Under the pieces are notes generated by a model, which saw only the letters and a program-made list of their open reading frames with translations, did not search any database and was not told the DNA's origin. A DNA stretch of 64,000 nt. It comes from an uncultured Aquimarina sp. (GTDB taxonomy: Bacteria > Bacteroidota > Bacteroidia > Flavobacteriales > Flavobacteriaceae). The stretch covers positions 62,001 through 126,000 of the forward strand of contig CANMCO010000009.1 of the NCBI GenBank assembly GCA_947496355.1. Reading direction: 5' to 3'. Position numbers and translations under genes: made by a program. Positions 53,928-63,880 of this stretch are shown one piece after another (position 1 is the stretch's first letter; each line of letters begins with the position of its first letter).

Positions 53928-55046
53928 TTAGATGTTTTTTCTAAACGTTCTCCGCATTTTATGCTGTTCATGCTCGTAGCCATTCCAAAGGGCCTGAATG
54001 GCTTTGTTTTCTTCCAATTCAGGGTTTGTTTCAACCATTTCGATTCCGTTACGAAGGAAGGCTTCATTCATTTCTTTAAAAATAAGTGCAGTAACCCCCT
54101 TATTTTGATATTCTGGGTCAACACCTATTAGATAAAAGGCAGCGGTGTCATTTCTACGTTGCGCTTTTAGAATATGTAGAAATCTAAGCGGATATACCTT
54201 ACCATTCATTTTCTTAAGCGCCCTAGAAAATGATGGCATGACAATTGAAAATGCAATTAACTTTCCTGTTTTATCGGCAATACATGTTATGTATTCAGGA
54301 TTTAGATATGGCAGGTACTTCTTCTTGTACATATCTATTTGATATTGCTGTATAGGAACAAAAGTTTGTAAACTACTATAGGTTTTATTAAGCAAATCAA
54401 ACATGTCATCTGCATATTGAAGAATTTCTTTACTTTTATTAAACTTAAGAAGTTTTAATTGGTAACGATCCTTTATAACCTTGGCAAACTTAATGACTTT
54501 TTCCTTAGTTTCCTTTGGTACTTTAATTTTATATTCTACCCAAGTGGCCGCAGGTTCAAAGCCAAGTTTTTCCATGTGATCAGCATAGTATGGGTAGTTG
54601 TACCAGGTTATCATAGTGTTTAATTCGTCGAACCCCTTGATAAGAATACCTGCTTTATCCATATTTGAAAACCCAACTGGGCCTTCCATATATTCTAAAT
54701 TATGACCCGTACCATATTCTGCAACTTTTTGTAATAAAGCTTTTGTGACTTCTATTTCATCAATCACATCAAACCATCCAAAACGAACTTTTGGTTTTTT
54801 TTGTTCATTGACTTCAATCCAATTTATTATTGCCGCTATTCGCCCAACAATTTTATCACCTTTATAAGCCAGAAAATATTTAGCATCAGAGTTCTTGAAA
54901 ACTGGATTTTTTTTAGGGTTCATTACATCTCTCTCTTCTTTGATAATAGAAGGAACATAATAGGGGGAATCTTTATATAATTCAAAAGGAAATTTAACAA
55001 ATGTTGTTAAATCTCCCTTTGAAGTAATTTCTTTAATCGTAATCAT
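53928..55046 (-). CDS. GNAT-fold acyltransferase-like protein
   Basis: 372 residues. The N-terminal half has FPFELYKDSPYYVPSI, then KYFLAYKGDKIVGRIAAIIN, a strand pattern of the GNAT type, and the C-terminal half repeats it with TAAFYLIGVDPEYQNKGVTA (acetyl-CoA loop), so a tandem GNAT arrangement is likely. I know it as a common Bacteroidota protein found near alpha-oxoamine synthase genes. A role in sphingolipid acylation would be inference. Confidence 0.65.
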   Translation of the reverse strand: MITIKEITSKGDLTTFVKFPFELYKDSPYYVPSIIKEERDVMNPKKNPVFKNSDAKYFLAYKGDKIVGRIAAIINWIEVNEQKKPKVRFGWFDVIDEIEVTKALLQKVAEYGTGHNLEYMEGPVGFSNMDKAGILIKGFDELNTMITWYNYPYYADHMEKLGFEPAATWVEYKIKVPKETKEKVIKFAKVIKDRYQLKLLKFNKSKEILQYADDMFDLLNKTYSSLQTFVPIQQYQIDMYKKKYLPYLNPEYITCIADKTGKLIAFSIVMPSFSRALKKMNGKVYPLRFLHILKAQRRNDTAAFYLIGVDPEYQNKGVTALIFKEMNEAFLRNGIEMVETNPELEENKAIQALWNGYEHEQHKMRRTFRKNI

Positions 55047-55188
55047 ATATCATCTCTAATTCATAGCAAATATATAACCCTTTTATTAAATATTATTATT
55101 GCTTATGGATCATTTTGCTAACTGTAATAGAGTTTTCTGATCTTAGCACATGTTAAAAGTTTTTGTCTACCTTTCTTAATGACTATTA

Positions 55189-56856
55189 TTATTGATCAAA
55201 TTTTTCTAATTCCTCATCAATATCTTGATCTTTACTATCGTCTTTTTTCTCTTGGCTCTTGCGCTTTTCTTCTTCTTTTTTTCTCTTCTTTTCGTCTTTT
55301 AAGCGTTTTTTCTCCTCCTTCTTTCTGCGTTTTTCTTCTGCTTTTTTATTTTTTTCCTGCTCCTTTTGATACTTGTCATATTCTGCATCTACATCAATTT
55401 CTTCTTCTTTCTTTTCTTCAGGTTTTTCATCAGGTTTTTCATCAGGTTTTTCCTCCTCAAGATTGAGCTCTTTTTCCATGTTTTCGAGCTCTTTAAGTTG
55501 TCTATCTAGATCTTCAAGTTCTTGATCAACACCTTTGTCTTGCTCCATTTTATCAAGTTCGGCATCAATATCCTGAATCATCTTGGCCTTATCCTTTTCT
55601 GCTTTTTCTGCTGCTTTTTCTGCTGCTCTAGCTTCTTTGGCTTCACGCTTTAAGCGTCGGGCTTCCTCTTTCTTAAATTTCTTACCTTCCTTCTTATCGA
55701 TCTTTTCCTGCTCAATTCGTTCACGCTCTAATCGCTCTTCTGTACGTCTTTGGTCTAGATCTTGTTCCATTTCGTCTCTAAAACCATCATCTTCAAAATC
55801 ATTGACAAATGGGGTTCTTTCTAATTTTAGACTATCATTTTCAATTTCATCTAATTCATCAAATTCTCCTTCAATTCCATCTTCATCTTCTCCTTCTTGT
55901 TCTTCATCTTCTTCACCTTCTTTAACACCTCCTTCTAATCCTGGTTGCTCTATGATTTCATCCTTGGTGTGCCAATCAAATCTGTATGAAGCACCAAAAC
56001 TACATGTAAAAACAGATGGAGTATCTTTGAAATTAAATGCAATGTTAGCGTCAAACTGTAGATCTTGATCAAACAGGTAAGCACCACCAATTCTCATGAT
56101 GTTATCACTGTAAAAATCACTTTTTTGCACTTGATACTCTGCAAAACCGGCCCATGTTTCATTTATGGTATGTGTTGCTGTAATGATTAAACCGTACGCT
56201 GGGTTATCTGTAGTTATTTTGTCTATAATAAGGTTAGTAACAAAAGCCCAATCACCACCATAACGCGTTGTCCAGTTGTTTTGTGTGGCTATTACAAATT
56301 TTGGGCTAATACTTGCATCTCCAGGAAAAGTAAATGGATTGTCTGAAGCCACAAAATTTGCACCGGCATATGCAGAAACTGCAGGTATAAGGGTTTTCCA
56401 TTTAAATCTATAATGTTCTTTCCAGCTTTTTAAGCTTGCATAATCCGTAGAATCTTTTTCCTTAGGTTTTTTATATGGATCATAAATAAGGTATTTAGCA
56501 CCTATGGTATTTATTTCAAAATTACTTCTTTTTATTTTTTGTTCATTGGCACCGATAGTCTGGGTAACACCATCAGCTCTATATCGACCATTTAATCTAA
56601 TTTCTAATTGTTCTATAAGAAGTCCGTATCTTACAGAGTAATCAAAATTAAAAATATTAGTTTTAGTATCTAATATCTTATGTTTCTCTTTTCCAAAACC
56701 AAAACCACCTTCTAGTTGTAAAACATTATTACCAACCGAGAAAGCACCTTGAGAAGTACCGGGTCTGTTACTGTTGATCTTCTCAGTATATTGTGCTGAA
56801 GCCATTAACCCAAATAGAAATAGGGTAGCAAACAACAGAATAGATTTAGGGCTCAT
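55189..56856 (-). CDS. Outer-membrane barrel protein with long charged Lys/Glu-rich tail
   Basis: 555 residues from ATG 56856 (MSPKSILLFATLFLFGLMAS, a signal peptide ending near AQ). Residues ~20-320 look like an outer-membrane beta-barrel (NSNRPGTSQGAFSVGNNVLQ ... GASYRFDWHTKDEI). Residues ~325-555 are an extreme Lys/Glu/Asp/Arg-rich, probably helical or disordered tail (EEARRLKREAKEARAAEKAA type, DEKPDEKPEE repeats). The longer ORF reading to 57000 is rejected because it would bury the signal peptide. Function unknown. Confidence 0.75.
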   Translation of the reverse strand: MSPKSILLFATLFLFGLMASAQYTEKINSNRPGTSQGAFSVGNNVLQLEGGFGFGKEKHKILDTKTNIFNFDYSVRYGLLIEQLEIRLNGRYRADGVTQTIGANEQKIKRSNFEINTIGAKYLIYDPYKKPKEKDSTDYASLKSWKEHYRFKWKTLIPAVSAYAGANFVASDNPFTFPGDASISPKFVIATQNNWTTRYGGDWAFVTNLIIDKITTDNPAYGLIITATHTINETWAGFAEYQVQKSDFYSDNIMRIGGAYLFDQDLQFDANIAFNFKDTPSVFTCSFGASYRFDWHTKDEIIEQPGLEGGVKEGEEDEEQEGEDEDGIEGEFDELDEIENDSLKLERTPFVNDFEDDGFRDEMEQDLDQRRTEERLERERIEQEKIDKKEGKKFKKEEARRLKREAKEARAAEKAAEKAEKDKAKMIQDIDAELDKMEQDKGVDQELEDLDRQLKELENMEKELNLEEEKPDEKPDEKPEEKKEEEIDVDAEYDKYQKEQEKNKKAEEKRRKKEEKKRLKDEKKRKKEEEKRKSQEKKDDSKDQDIDEELEKFDQ

Positions 56857-56956
56857 ATTCAATAGATTTGGTTCAAATATAGCAGATTTTATCATTTTTT
56901 TAGGATTGTCTGGCGGTAATTGTATACATAGTTCCTTATTTTTGAAAAAAAATGAT

Positions 56957-57226
56957 ATGCAAGAAGCTTCTTTACAAGGGGTGTTAAAGGTAATTCTCAT
57001 TATATTACTAATATATTACGGACTAAAAGTATTAACGCGTTTATTTGGTCCTCTATTGCTTAGGTATGTCACAAAGAAAGCCGGAGAAAAATTTCAACAA
57101 CAATTTAATCAATATCAACAACCTCAGGGATCTGACGAAGGTGATGTTACAATTGAGAAAAAACCAACAGGAAATTCTTCTAATAAAGATGTAGGAGAAT
57201 ATATCGATTATGAGGAAATTGATTAA
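56957..57226 (+). CDS. DUF4834-like small membrane protein
   Basis: 89 residues from ATG 56957. One hydrophobic helix (GVLKVILIILLIYYGLKVL) followed by RYVTKKAGEKFQQQFNQYQQ and an acidic tail ending YIDYEEID. This layout is typical of the flavobacterial DUF4834 family, of unknown function. The start upstream at 56774 belongs to the antisense barrel-gene region and is rejected. The YfhO gene follows after 33 bases. Confidence 0.78.
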   Translation: MQEASLQGVLKVILIILLIYYGLKVLTRLFGPLLLRYVTKKAGEKFQQQFNQYQQPQGSDEGDVTIEKKPTGNSSNKDVGEYIDYEEID

Positions 57227-57259
57227 TTTGGCCTTTCATTTCGTAAACTCACACCTAGC

Positions 57260-59704
57260 ATGTCTTTAATAAAAAGATTTTTACCACATATATTTATCAT
57301 TTTAGGTTTTGTAATCGTTTCGCTAGCTTATTTTAATCCGGTTCTGAGCGGAAAAAAAATGAGACAAGGTGATATTGTGCAATACACCGGGATGGCAAAG
57401 CAACAAACAGATTATAGAAAACAAACGGGAGAAGAACCATATTGGGCTGATAATGCCTTTGGAGGAATGCCCACATATCAATTGGGGGCTCAATATCCAC
57501 ATAGCTATATTAAAAAATTAGATCGATTGATTCGTTTTTTGCCAAGACCGGCAGATTATCTGTTTCTTTATTTTATTGGTTTTTATGTTCTATTATTGAT
57601 CTTAAAAGTGGATTATAAACTGGCTTTTTTAGGTAGTTTAGCATTTGGGTTTTCTACATACTTTATTATTATAATTGGAGTGGGGCACAATGCCAAGGCT
57701 CATGCCATAGGTTATATGCCTTTAGTTCTAAGCGGTATTATACTCACTTTCAGGAAAAAATATATTTGGGGATTCTTTTTGTTAGCGATATCAATGGCAT
57801 TAGAAATTGCTGCTAATCATTTTCAAATGACGTATTACCTGTTTTTATTGGTTGTTGTACTTGGAATTTCTTACTTAGTAGATGCATATAAAAAGAAAGA
57901 AATACCTGATTATTTTAAGTCTTTGGGAGTAATGGTTATTGCTGTATTCTTTTCTTTGCTCTTAAATGCGACAAGTTTATTGGCTACAAGGGAGTATACC
58001 AAATACAGTACTAGGGGTGATACTGGGCTTACAATTCAGGCAAACGGTACAGAAAAAAAGAGCTCGGGACTGGATTTTGATTATATAACAGAATATAGCT
58101 ACGGCCTTGCCGAAAGTTTTAACTTGTTTATCCCTCGTTTTATGGGCGGATCAAGTGCTGAAGATATAGGAACAGACTCTGATATCTATTCAGAATTGTT
58201 AGGTTTAGGTATGCCTCCTGGCCAGGCTAAATCCATAACAGAAAGTGCTCCTACATATTGGGGAGATCAAACGTATATCGGTGCTCCTGCTTATATAGGA
58301 GCGGTTAGTATATTTCTTTTTGTATTGGCACTATTTTTAGTGCAAGGGAGATTAAAATGGTGGATTGCCGGTGGGTCTGTTTTGGCGCTATTATTATCAT
58401 GGGGTAAAAACTTAAAGTTTCTTACCGTCTTATTTATCGATTATTTCCCATTGTATGACAAGTTTAGAGCAGTATCATCGATCCAGGTTATTATAGAGTT
58501 ATGCGTTCCAATTCTTGCAATAATAGGGCTTCAAAGATTGTTGAGTACCGATATTGCAGAGGAATCGAAGATAAAGGCCGTCAAATATGCCACAGCTATT
58601 GTAGGTGGATTAGCTTTGGTTTTCTTATTGTTTAAATCTACGCTCTTCAGCTTTAGTGGCGCTAATGACGGTATTTTTATGCAACAATTAGGACCAGATT
58701 TTGTTCGTGCTTTAAAGGAAGATCGAAAAGCAATATTTACAGCAGATACTCTTAGATCCTTAGTTTTGATACTTTTGGTAGCCACTGGGTGTTGGTTTTA
58801 TTTAAAGGGGAAACTCAAAGAAAATTTGTTGTTGATCGCATTGGGCGTATTAATTATTTTTGATTTAGTGTTAGTTGATTGGAAATATGTGAACAAGAGC
58901 AATTTCGTTTCGGCTAGACAGTTTGATAAGACTTTTATTGCCAATGCTGCAGATACAGAAATTTTAAAAGATAAAGAGCGTTTTAGGGTTTATGATTTGA
59001 CTGCAAACCCTTTCAATTCTGGTAGGGCTTCCTATTTTCATAATGCATTAGGCGGGTATCATGCTGCAAAACCAGGTAGAATCCAGGATTTATTTGAGTT
59101 TTATCTTGCAAAGAATGATGTTGAAGTAATGAATATGTTTAATGTGAAGTATATAATTACTCAGGATGAGGATGGAGTCAAAGCATTAAACAATCCTTAT
59201 GCTAATGGAAATGCTTGGTTTGTTTCTGAACTAAAACAAGTTGAAAGTGCGAATGACGAGATTTTGGCATTAAAAGAGCTTGACAACAAGAAAGAAGCAG
59301 TAGTTAATACCAAATTTAAAGATTTGTTGTCTAAAAGTAAATATACAACCGACAGTCTGGCATCTATTGTTCTTACTGCTCATAAACCAAATCACCTGGT
59401 ATATCAGGCAAGTAACACTCAAGAAGGTTTTGCTGTTTTTTCTGAAATATTTTACCCGGGCTGGCAAGCTTATGTTGATGATAGCCCTGTAGAACATCTT
59501 CAAGTTAATTATACATTACGAGGATTGCCCATTCCTGCAGGAAAGCATAAAATCGAATTCAAGTTTGAACCACAGGTTGTTAAGACCGGAAGCGCAATTA
59601 CACTTACAAGTTCAATAGTTTTTATATTGTTGCTAATAGGAGGGGTGTTCTATCAGTACAAGAAAACAGGTAGTTTACTATCTTTATCAAAAGAAGATAA
59701 GTAA
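57260..59704 (+). CDS. YfhO family membrane protein
   Basis: 814 residues with about 12 or more membrane helices and a large non-membrane C-terminal part (~530-780) that includes FSEIFYPGWQAYVDDSPVEH, the well-known YfhO signature. A final helix (SSIVFILLLIGGVFYQYKK) closes it. YfhO proteins belong to the GT-C-like group and are thought to add sugars to cell-surface polymers or lipids. It is followed by two envelope polysaccharide genes. Confidence 0.92.
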   Translation: MSLIKRFLPHIFIILGFVIVSLAYFNPVLSGKKMRQGDIVQYTGMAKQQTDYRKQTGEEPYWADNAFGGMPTYQLGAQYPHSYIKKLDRLIRFLPRPADYLFLYFIGFYVLLLILKVDYKLAFLGSLAFGFSTYFIIIIGVGHNAKAHAIGYMPLVLSGIILTFRKKYIWGFFLLAISMALEIAANHFQMTYYLFLLVVVLGISYLVDAYKKKEIPDYFKSLGVMVIAVFFSLLLNATSLLATREYTKYSTRGDTGLTIQANGTEKKSSGLDFDYITEYSYGLAESFNLFIPRFMGGSSAEDIGTDSDIYSELLGLGMPPGQAKSITESAPTYWGDQTYIGAPAYIGAVSIFLFVLALFLVQGRLKWWIAGGSVLALLLSWGKNLKFLTVLFIDYFPLYDKFRAVSSIQVIIELCVPILAIIGLQRLLSTDIAEESKIKAVKYATAIVGGLALVFLLFKSTLFSFSGANDGIFMQQLGPDFVRALKEDRKAIFTADTLRSLVLILLVATGCWFYLKGKLKENLLLIALGVLIIFDLVLVDWKYVNKSNFVSARQFDKTFIANAADTEILKDKERFRVYDLTANPFNSGRASYFHNALGGYHAAKPGRIQDLFEFYLAKNDVEVMNMFNVKYIITQDEDGVKALNNPYANGNAWFVSELKQVESANDEILALKELDNKKEAVVNTKFKDLLSKSKYTTDSLASIVLTAHKPNHLVYQASNTQEGFAVFSEIFYPGWQAYVDDSPVEHLQVNYTLRGLPIPAGKHKIEFKFEPQVVKTGSAITLTSSIVFILLLIGGVFYQYKKTGSLLSLSKEDK

Positions 59705-59712
59705 TATATATT

Positions 59713-60999
59713 TTGAAAGTACTGATTATCACATATTATTGGCCACCTGCAGGGGGGCCAGGTGTACAACGCTGGCTGAAATTTGTAAAGTATTTGAGGG
59801 ATTTTGATATAGAACCTATTGTATATGTTCCTGAAAACCCTACATATCCTTTAGAGGACGATTCACTGGGTGCAGAAATACCGGAAAACATAACGCTTCT
59901 AAGACAACCTATATTCGAACCTTATCGTTTTGCTCAGGTGTTTTCTAAGAAAGAAGCAAAGACTATAAGTAAGGGTATAATTGCAGGAAAGGAGAAACAG
60001 TCTTTTGTCCAGAAACTGTTACTGTTTATTAGAGGTAACTTTTTTATTCCGGATGCACGTAAGTATTGGATTAAACCATCTGTGAGATTTCTGAGTAAGT
60101 ATCTTTTAGAAAATAATATAGATGCTGTAATTACAACCGGACCTCCGCATAGTGTACACTTAATAGGTATGCAGTTGAAGAAGCAATTAAAAATTAAGTG
60201 GATAGCTGATTTTAGGGATCCATGGACTACAATTGGATATCATGATAAGTTAAAATTACTGAAACGATCATTTCAAAAACATAAATCTCTTGAGAAAAAT
60301 GTGCTCCAAACCACTGATCATATAGTGATTACCAGTTTTACAACAGAAAAAGAGTTTCGGGAAATAACTGATACACCAATATCTGTTATTACTAATGGTT
60401 ATGATGTTGAAGAAGTACCAGAAGTAGTTTTGGACAAAAAGTTTACAGTATCACACATTGGTTCATTATTATCAGGGCGTAATCCAAAAAACTTATGGAA
60501 AGCTCTGTATAGCCTAACTCAAGAGCATAAGACTTTTGCTGAATCCTTTAGGCTACAATTAGTTGGTGCTGTTAGTGATGATGTATTGTCATCTATAAAG
60601 GAATCTGGTTTGTCGGATTTTTTAGAATTGAAAGGGTATCTTCCTCATAAAGAAGCTATAGAAATTCAAAGAAGTTCACAGGTGTTATTGTTAATTGAAA
60701 TAAATAGCGCTGGTACCAAATGCATTATTCCGGGTAAGTTGTTTGAATATATGGTTTCTAAACGACCAATTTTGGCTATAGGACCAGAAGATGCGGATAT
60801 ATCCAAGCTTATTTTAGATACAAATTCTGGATGTTTTTATGAATATCATGAATATGAAGGTATAAAAGCTCAACTATTACAGTATTTTACGCTTTTTCGC
60901 GAAGAGAAGCTGGTCTCAGAAGTAAGAGGAATAGAAAAATATGGTAGGAGGGAACTCACCAGAGAACTAGCCGCGGTAATAAAAGAAGTTGTAAGTTAG
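59713..60999 (+). CDS. Group 1 (GT4-like) glycosyltransferase
   Basis: 428 residues from a TTG start 9 bases after the YfhO stop, giving (M)KVLIITYYWPPAGGPGVQRW, the typical N-terminus with a glycine-rich loop. Later WIADFRDPWTT, SHIGSLLSGRNPKNL, and the EINSAGTKCIIPGKLFEYMV segment that includes the family's E-x7-E-like site. Makes glycosidic bonds in surface polysaccharide; donor unknown. Confidence 0.88.
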   Translation: MKVLIITYYWPPAGGPGVQRWLKFVKYLRDFDIEPIVYVPENPTYPLEDDSLGAEIPENITLLRQPIFEPYRFAQVFSKKEAKTISKGIIAGKEKQSFVQKLLLFIRGNFFIPDARKYWIKPSVRFLSKYLLENNIDAVITTGPPHSVHLIGMQLKKQLKIKWIADFRDPWTTIGYHDKLKLLKRSFQKHKSLEKNVLQTTDHIVITSFTTEKEFREITDTPISVITNGYDVEEVPEVVLDKKFTVSHIGSLLSGRNPKNLWKALYSLTQEHKTFAESFRLQLVGAVSDDVLSSIKESGLSDFLELKGYLPHKEAIEIQRSSQVLLLIEINSAGTKCIIPGKLFEYMVSKRPILAIGPEDADISKLILDTNSGCFYEYHEYEGIKAQLLQYFTLFREEKLVSEVRGIEKYGRRELTRELAAVIKEVVS

Positions 61000-61029
61000 A
61001 AGGAATAAAATAGAGAGTGTACATAAAGA

Positions 61030-62487
61030 ATGGGATTAGTAGTTAATCAATCTATAAAAAATGTAATCATTACCTGTGTTGGGTTTGGTGTTGGAGCAGT
61101 AAATACGCTGTTCTTGTATACAAACTTTATGGATGAGAAGTATTATGGAATGATTACTTATCTTATTTCGGCTTCAAATTTAATTTGGCCATTAATGGCA
61201 TTTGGGGTTCATAACACATTGATCAAGTTTTTTTCTTCATATTCAGATCAAAATCAACAGAATAAGTTTTTAACTCAAATGCTTATTCTTCCATTCATCA
61301 TTGCATTAATACTTGGTGGTATAGGAGTTATGTTTTATAGTGTTATTACAAGCTATATAGGCAATGAAGATACACTTGTAAAACCATATGTATGGACAAT
61401 CTTTGTATTGGCATTTGCATTGTCTTATTTTGAAGTGTTTTTTGCCTGGTCCAAAGTGAAGTTGAAAAGTGTATTTGGAAATGTTATGAAGGAGCTATTC
61501 CTTAGGATTTCTACAAGTGCTCTTTTGATTTTGGTGTATTTTGAGATTTTAACTGTTGATGAGTTTATCTATGGATTGGTAATCGTTTATCTTTTGAGAA
61601 CACTTATAATGAAGATCTATGCGCTGACATTGCATAGTTTCAGACTAAAATTTTCATTACCCGATAATTATGTTTCTGTCTTTAAGTATTCCTTTTTAAT
61701 ATTAATTGCTGGATCTGTGGCTTCTTTATTAATTGATTTAGATAAAGTAATGATCAAGGAGTATTTGCCCATAGAAAATGTTGCGAAATATGGAATATGC
61801 GCTTATATAGCAAGTGTGATTATAATTCCGTCTAGAGCGATGCATCAAATTACTTATCCCTTAACAGCGAAATTAATTAATGAAAAGGCCTGGGAGCAAT
61901 TACAAATATTATACACTAAAAGCTCATTAAATCTTCTTGTAGTTAGCGGGTTATTGTTTGTACTAATTGTTTGTAATGTCACAGAATTGTTTGAGATCAT
62001 ACCCAATGAGTATGAATTGTTTATTTGGGTTGTAGTTTTAATAGGATCTTCGAAGTTATTTGATAACCTTTTGGGTAACAACAATTCGATCTTATATAAT
62101 TCAGATTACTATAGAATTGTTCTTTATATTGGAGTAGGGATGGCGCTTCTTTCGTTTGTTTTAAATCTTATCTGTATTCAGATATATGGGGTTACCGGTG
62201 CCGCTATTGCCACATTTGGGGCTGTACTCTGTTATAACATTGCAAAATTATGGGTGGTTTATACAAAATTTAAAATGCACCCGTTTTCTGGTAAAACAAC
62301 CCTGACTTTATTTATAGTTCTAGTCTTTGTTTTCGGATTTTACTTTTGGGACTTTCAATTACATCCAATACTTAATATTGTTTTTAAAAGTATCTTAATT
62401 GGAATGGTGTATGGTATGGTTGTTTATTTGCTAAAGATATCTTCAGATATTAATGATCTCATAAAGAAAATCCCTCGAGGTGCCTAA
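61030..62487 (+). CDS. Polysaccharide flippase (Wzx/MVF-like)
   Basis: 485 residues with about 12-14 membrane helices spread over the whole length. Begins NQSIKNVIITCVGFGVGAVN and has YGVTGAAIATFGAVLCYNIA near the end, both usual in polysaccharide biosynthesis flippases. Likely moves a lipid-linked glycan across the inner membrane, working with the preceding glycosyltransferase. A hairpin overlapping the stop follows. Confidence 0.88.
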   Translation: MGLVVNQSIKNVIITCVGFGVGAVNTLFLYTNFMDEKYYGMITYLISASNLIWPLMAFGVHNTLIKFFSSYSDQNQQNKFLTQMLILPFIIALILGGIGVMFYSVITSYIGNEDTLVKPYVWTIFVLAFALSYFEVFFAWSKVKLKSVFGNVMKELFLRISTSALLILVYFEILTVDEFIYGLVIVYLLRTLIMKIYALTLHSFRLKFSLPDNYVSVFKYSFLILIAGSVASLLIDLDKVMIKEYLPIENVAKYGICAYIASVIIIPSRAMHQITYPLTAKLINEKAWEQLQILYTKSSLNLLVVSGLLFVLIVCNVTELFEIIPNEYELFIWVVVLIGSSKLFDNLLGNNNSILYNSDYYRIVLYIGVGMALLSFVLNLICIQIYGVTGAAIATFGAVLCYNIAKLWVVYTKFKMHPFSGKTTLTLFIVLVFVFGFYFWDFQLHPILNIVFKSILIGMVYGMVVYLLKISSDINDLIKKIPRGA

Positions 62488-62509
62488 GCATACAACTCTG
62501 AGGGATTTT
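62467..62509 (+). terminator. Terminator overlapping the flippase stop
   Basis: AAAATCCCTC / GAGGGATTTT stem with a long loop that includes the stop codon; T-run short. Confidence 0.7.
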
Positions 62510-62551
62510 CCAACTAACCAACCAAAAAAATAAATGTTATATATGTCTTTC

Positions 62552-63880
62552 TTAGCTTCTACTTCTTGCCGTATTTGACCTTGTTGGTCTATTAGAAGTA
62601 TTACTTCTTTGTTTGTTTACACTAGATCTGGATTTGTTTGTTCCTCTATTATATTGACTGTTATTAGAACGTTTTGTTACATTTCCAGAAGATTTTCTGT
62701 TTACAGTTCTAGGTTTCTGAACCTGTGGTCTGCTATTTCCGTTGTATTTAGATCTACTATTATTTTGTGATCTGCTAGCAACTGCATTTCTAGTTCTTTG
62801 AGTAGTTTGTACTTTACTTCTAGAAGGAGCAGTCCTTTTATTTTGTACTCTTGGCTTTGTTTGCGTATTTCTGATTGTAGTACGTGTTCTGGTATTTGGT
62901 GTTACAGAACGAGTTCTATTTACATTTCTAGTATTACTATTCACGGTACGTGTTCTAGTATTTGCCGCTACAGATCGAGTTCTGTTTACGTTTCTAGTAT
63001 TACTATTTACAGATCTACTTCTTGTATTATTTCTAGCACCATACTCTGCTGATCTATTTCTAGTAGTACTTCTTGTACCATAGTTGTTTGATCTACTACG
63101 TGCTATATTACTATAATTACGATCATTTCTTTTATACATTGCTGTTCTATGATCTCTTGATCTATAACCAACATTTCTGGCATTTGATCCTCTATACCCT
63201 CTGTTATAGCTAGATACTCTATTATGAGGTCTGTAGTAGTTACGACTTCTATAAGGTCTGCTATAGTATCCGTTATAGTAATTTGATCTATATACAGTGT
63301 ATGAACATCTATAAGGCGTATAATATCTTCTATATGGTCTGTTGTATACAATACATCTGCTTACTAATGGAACAGTGAAATATGCATGAAAAGGTCTGTA
63401 TACATAATGTCTATTGTAACTATTGATAAATCCAGTACAGTTTATAAAGTTACCGTAAGCGTTATAGTTTACATATAAGCCACCAACTCGAGCTATACGA
63501 CCAAAACGGTTATAATTAATATATACGTCACCAGCTTGAGTGATTCTGCCATAATAGTCATAGAATATAGGAATATCTTCTACCTGCACTACAGCACCAT
63601 AATCATCATACTGTACAAAAGCATCATAATCGTATCCAGAATTAAAGCTTATGTTTACTCCAGGAGCATTAACACCAACACTAACTCCACCCCGTCGGCC
63701 ATTAAGATAAAAATCAAATTGCCCATCTGCATATACAGAGAAATCAACTCCACCTTCAGAGAAAATAAATGATTTTCCATTGTTGTAATAGCGAGTAGAT
63801 GACTCCGTGTTTGTGTCTGATGCATTAGCCGTAAATGATGCTAATAATAAACCTGTAAAAAGTATAACAAAATTTTTCAT
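62552..63880 (-). CDS. Secreted Arg/Tyr/Asn/Ser-rich low-complexity protein
   Basis: 442 residues. Signal peptide ~1-20 (LLLASFTANA). Residues ~25-170 form a glycine-aromatic beta-rich domain (DFYLNGRRGGVSVGV, VYINYNRFGRIARVGG, YVNYNAYGN). After that the protein is almost entirely Arg, Tyr, Asn and Ser, with SYNRGYRGSNARNVGYRSRD and many RTRSV/NTRNVN units. A 22-residue unit is exactly duplicated in tandem. Strongly basic, it could bind nucleic acids or polyanions outside the cell. Function unknown. Confidence 0.75.
   Translation of the reverse strand: MKNFVILFTGLLLASFTANASDTNTESSTRYYNNGKSFIFSEGGVDFSVYADGQFDFYLNGRRGGVSVGVNAPGVNISFNSGYDYDAFVQYDDYGAVVQVEDIPIFYDYYGRITQAGDVYINYNRFGRIARVGGLYVNYNAYGNFINCTGFINSYNRHYVYRPFHAYFTVPLVSRCIVYNRPYRRYYTPYRCSYTVYRSNYYNGYYSRPYRSRNYYRPHNRVSSYNRGYRGSNARNVGYRSRDHRTAMYKRNDRNYSNIARSRSNNYGTRSTTRNRSAEYGARNNTRSRSVNSNTRNVNRTRSVAANTRTRTVNSNTRNVNRTRSVTPNTRTRTTIRNTQTKPRVQNKRTAPSRSKVQTTQRTRNAVASRSQNNSRSKYNGNSRPQVQKPRTVNRKSSGNVTKRSNNSQYNRGTNKSRSSVNKQRSNTSNRPTRSNTARSRS
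62881..63012 (-). repeat. Tandem 66-bp repeat inside the Arg-rich protein gene
   Basis: Two 66-bp units in register (62881-62946 and 62947-63012), each coding 22 residues (VNSNTRNVNRTRSV then AANTRTRT or TPNTRTRT). A few base differences show they are not brand new. Confidence 0.85.

Noticed and set aside
55179..55466. Forward Phe/Leu/Ser-rich ORF of 95 codons
   Set aside because: It is the antisense of the KE-rich tail and has no promoter or sensible start.
55583..56068. Forward Ser-rich ORF of 161 codons
   Set aside because: It is the complement of the Lys/Glu-rich tail; the low-complexity codons give a long open frame by chance.
62798..63772. Several forward and reverse ORFs over the Arg-rich gene
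   Set aside because: They are shadows caused by low-complexity codons in the real reverse-strand gene, which has a signal peptide and start.
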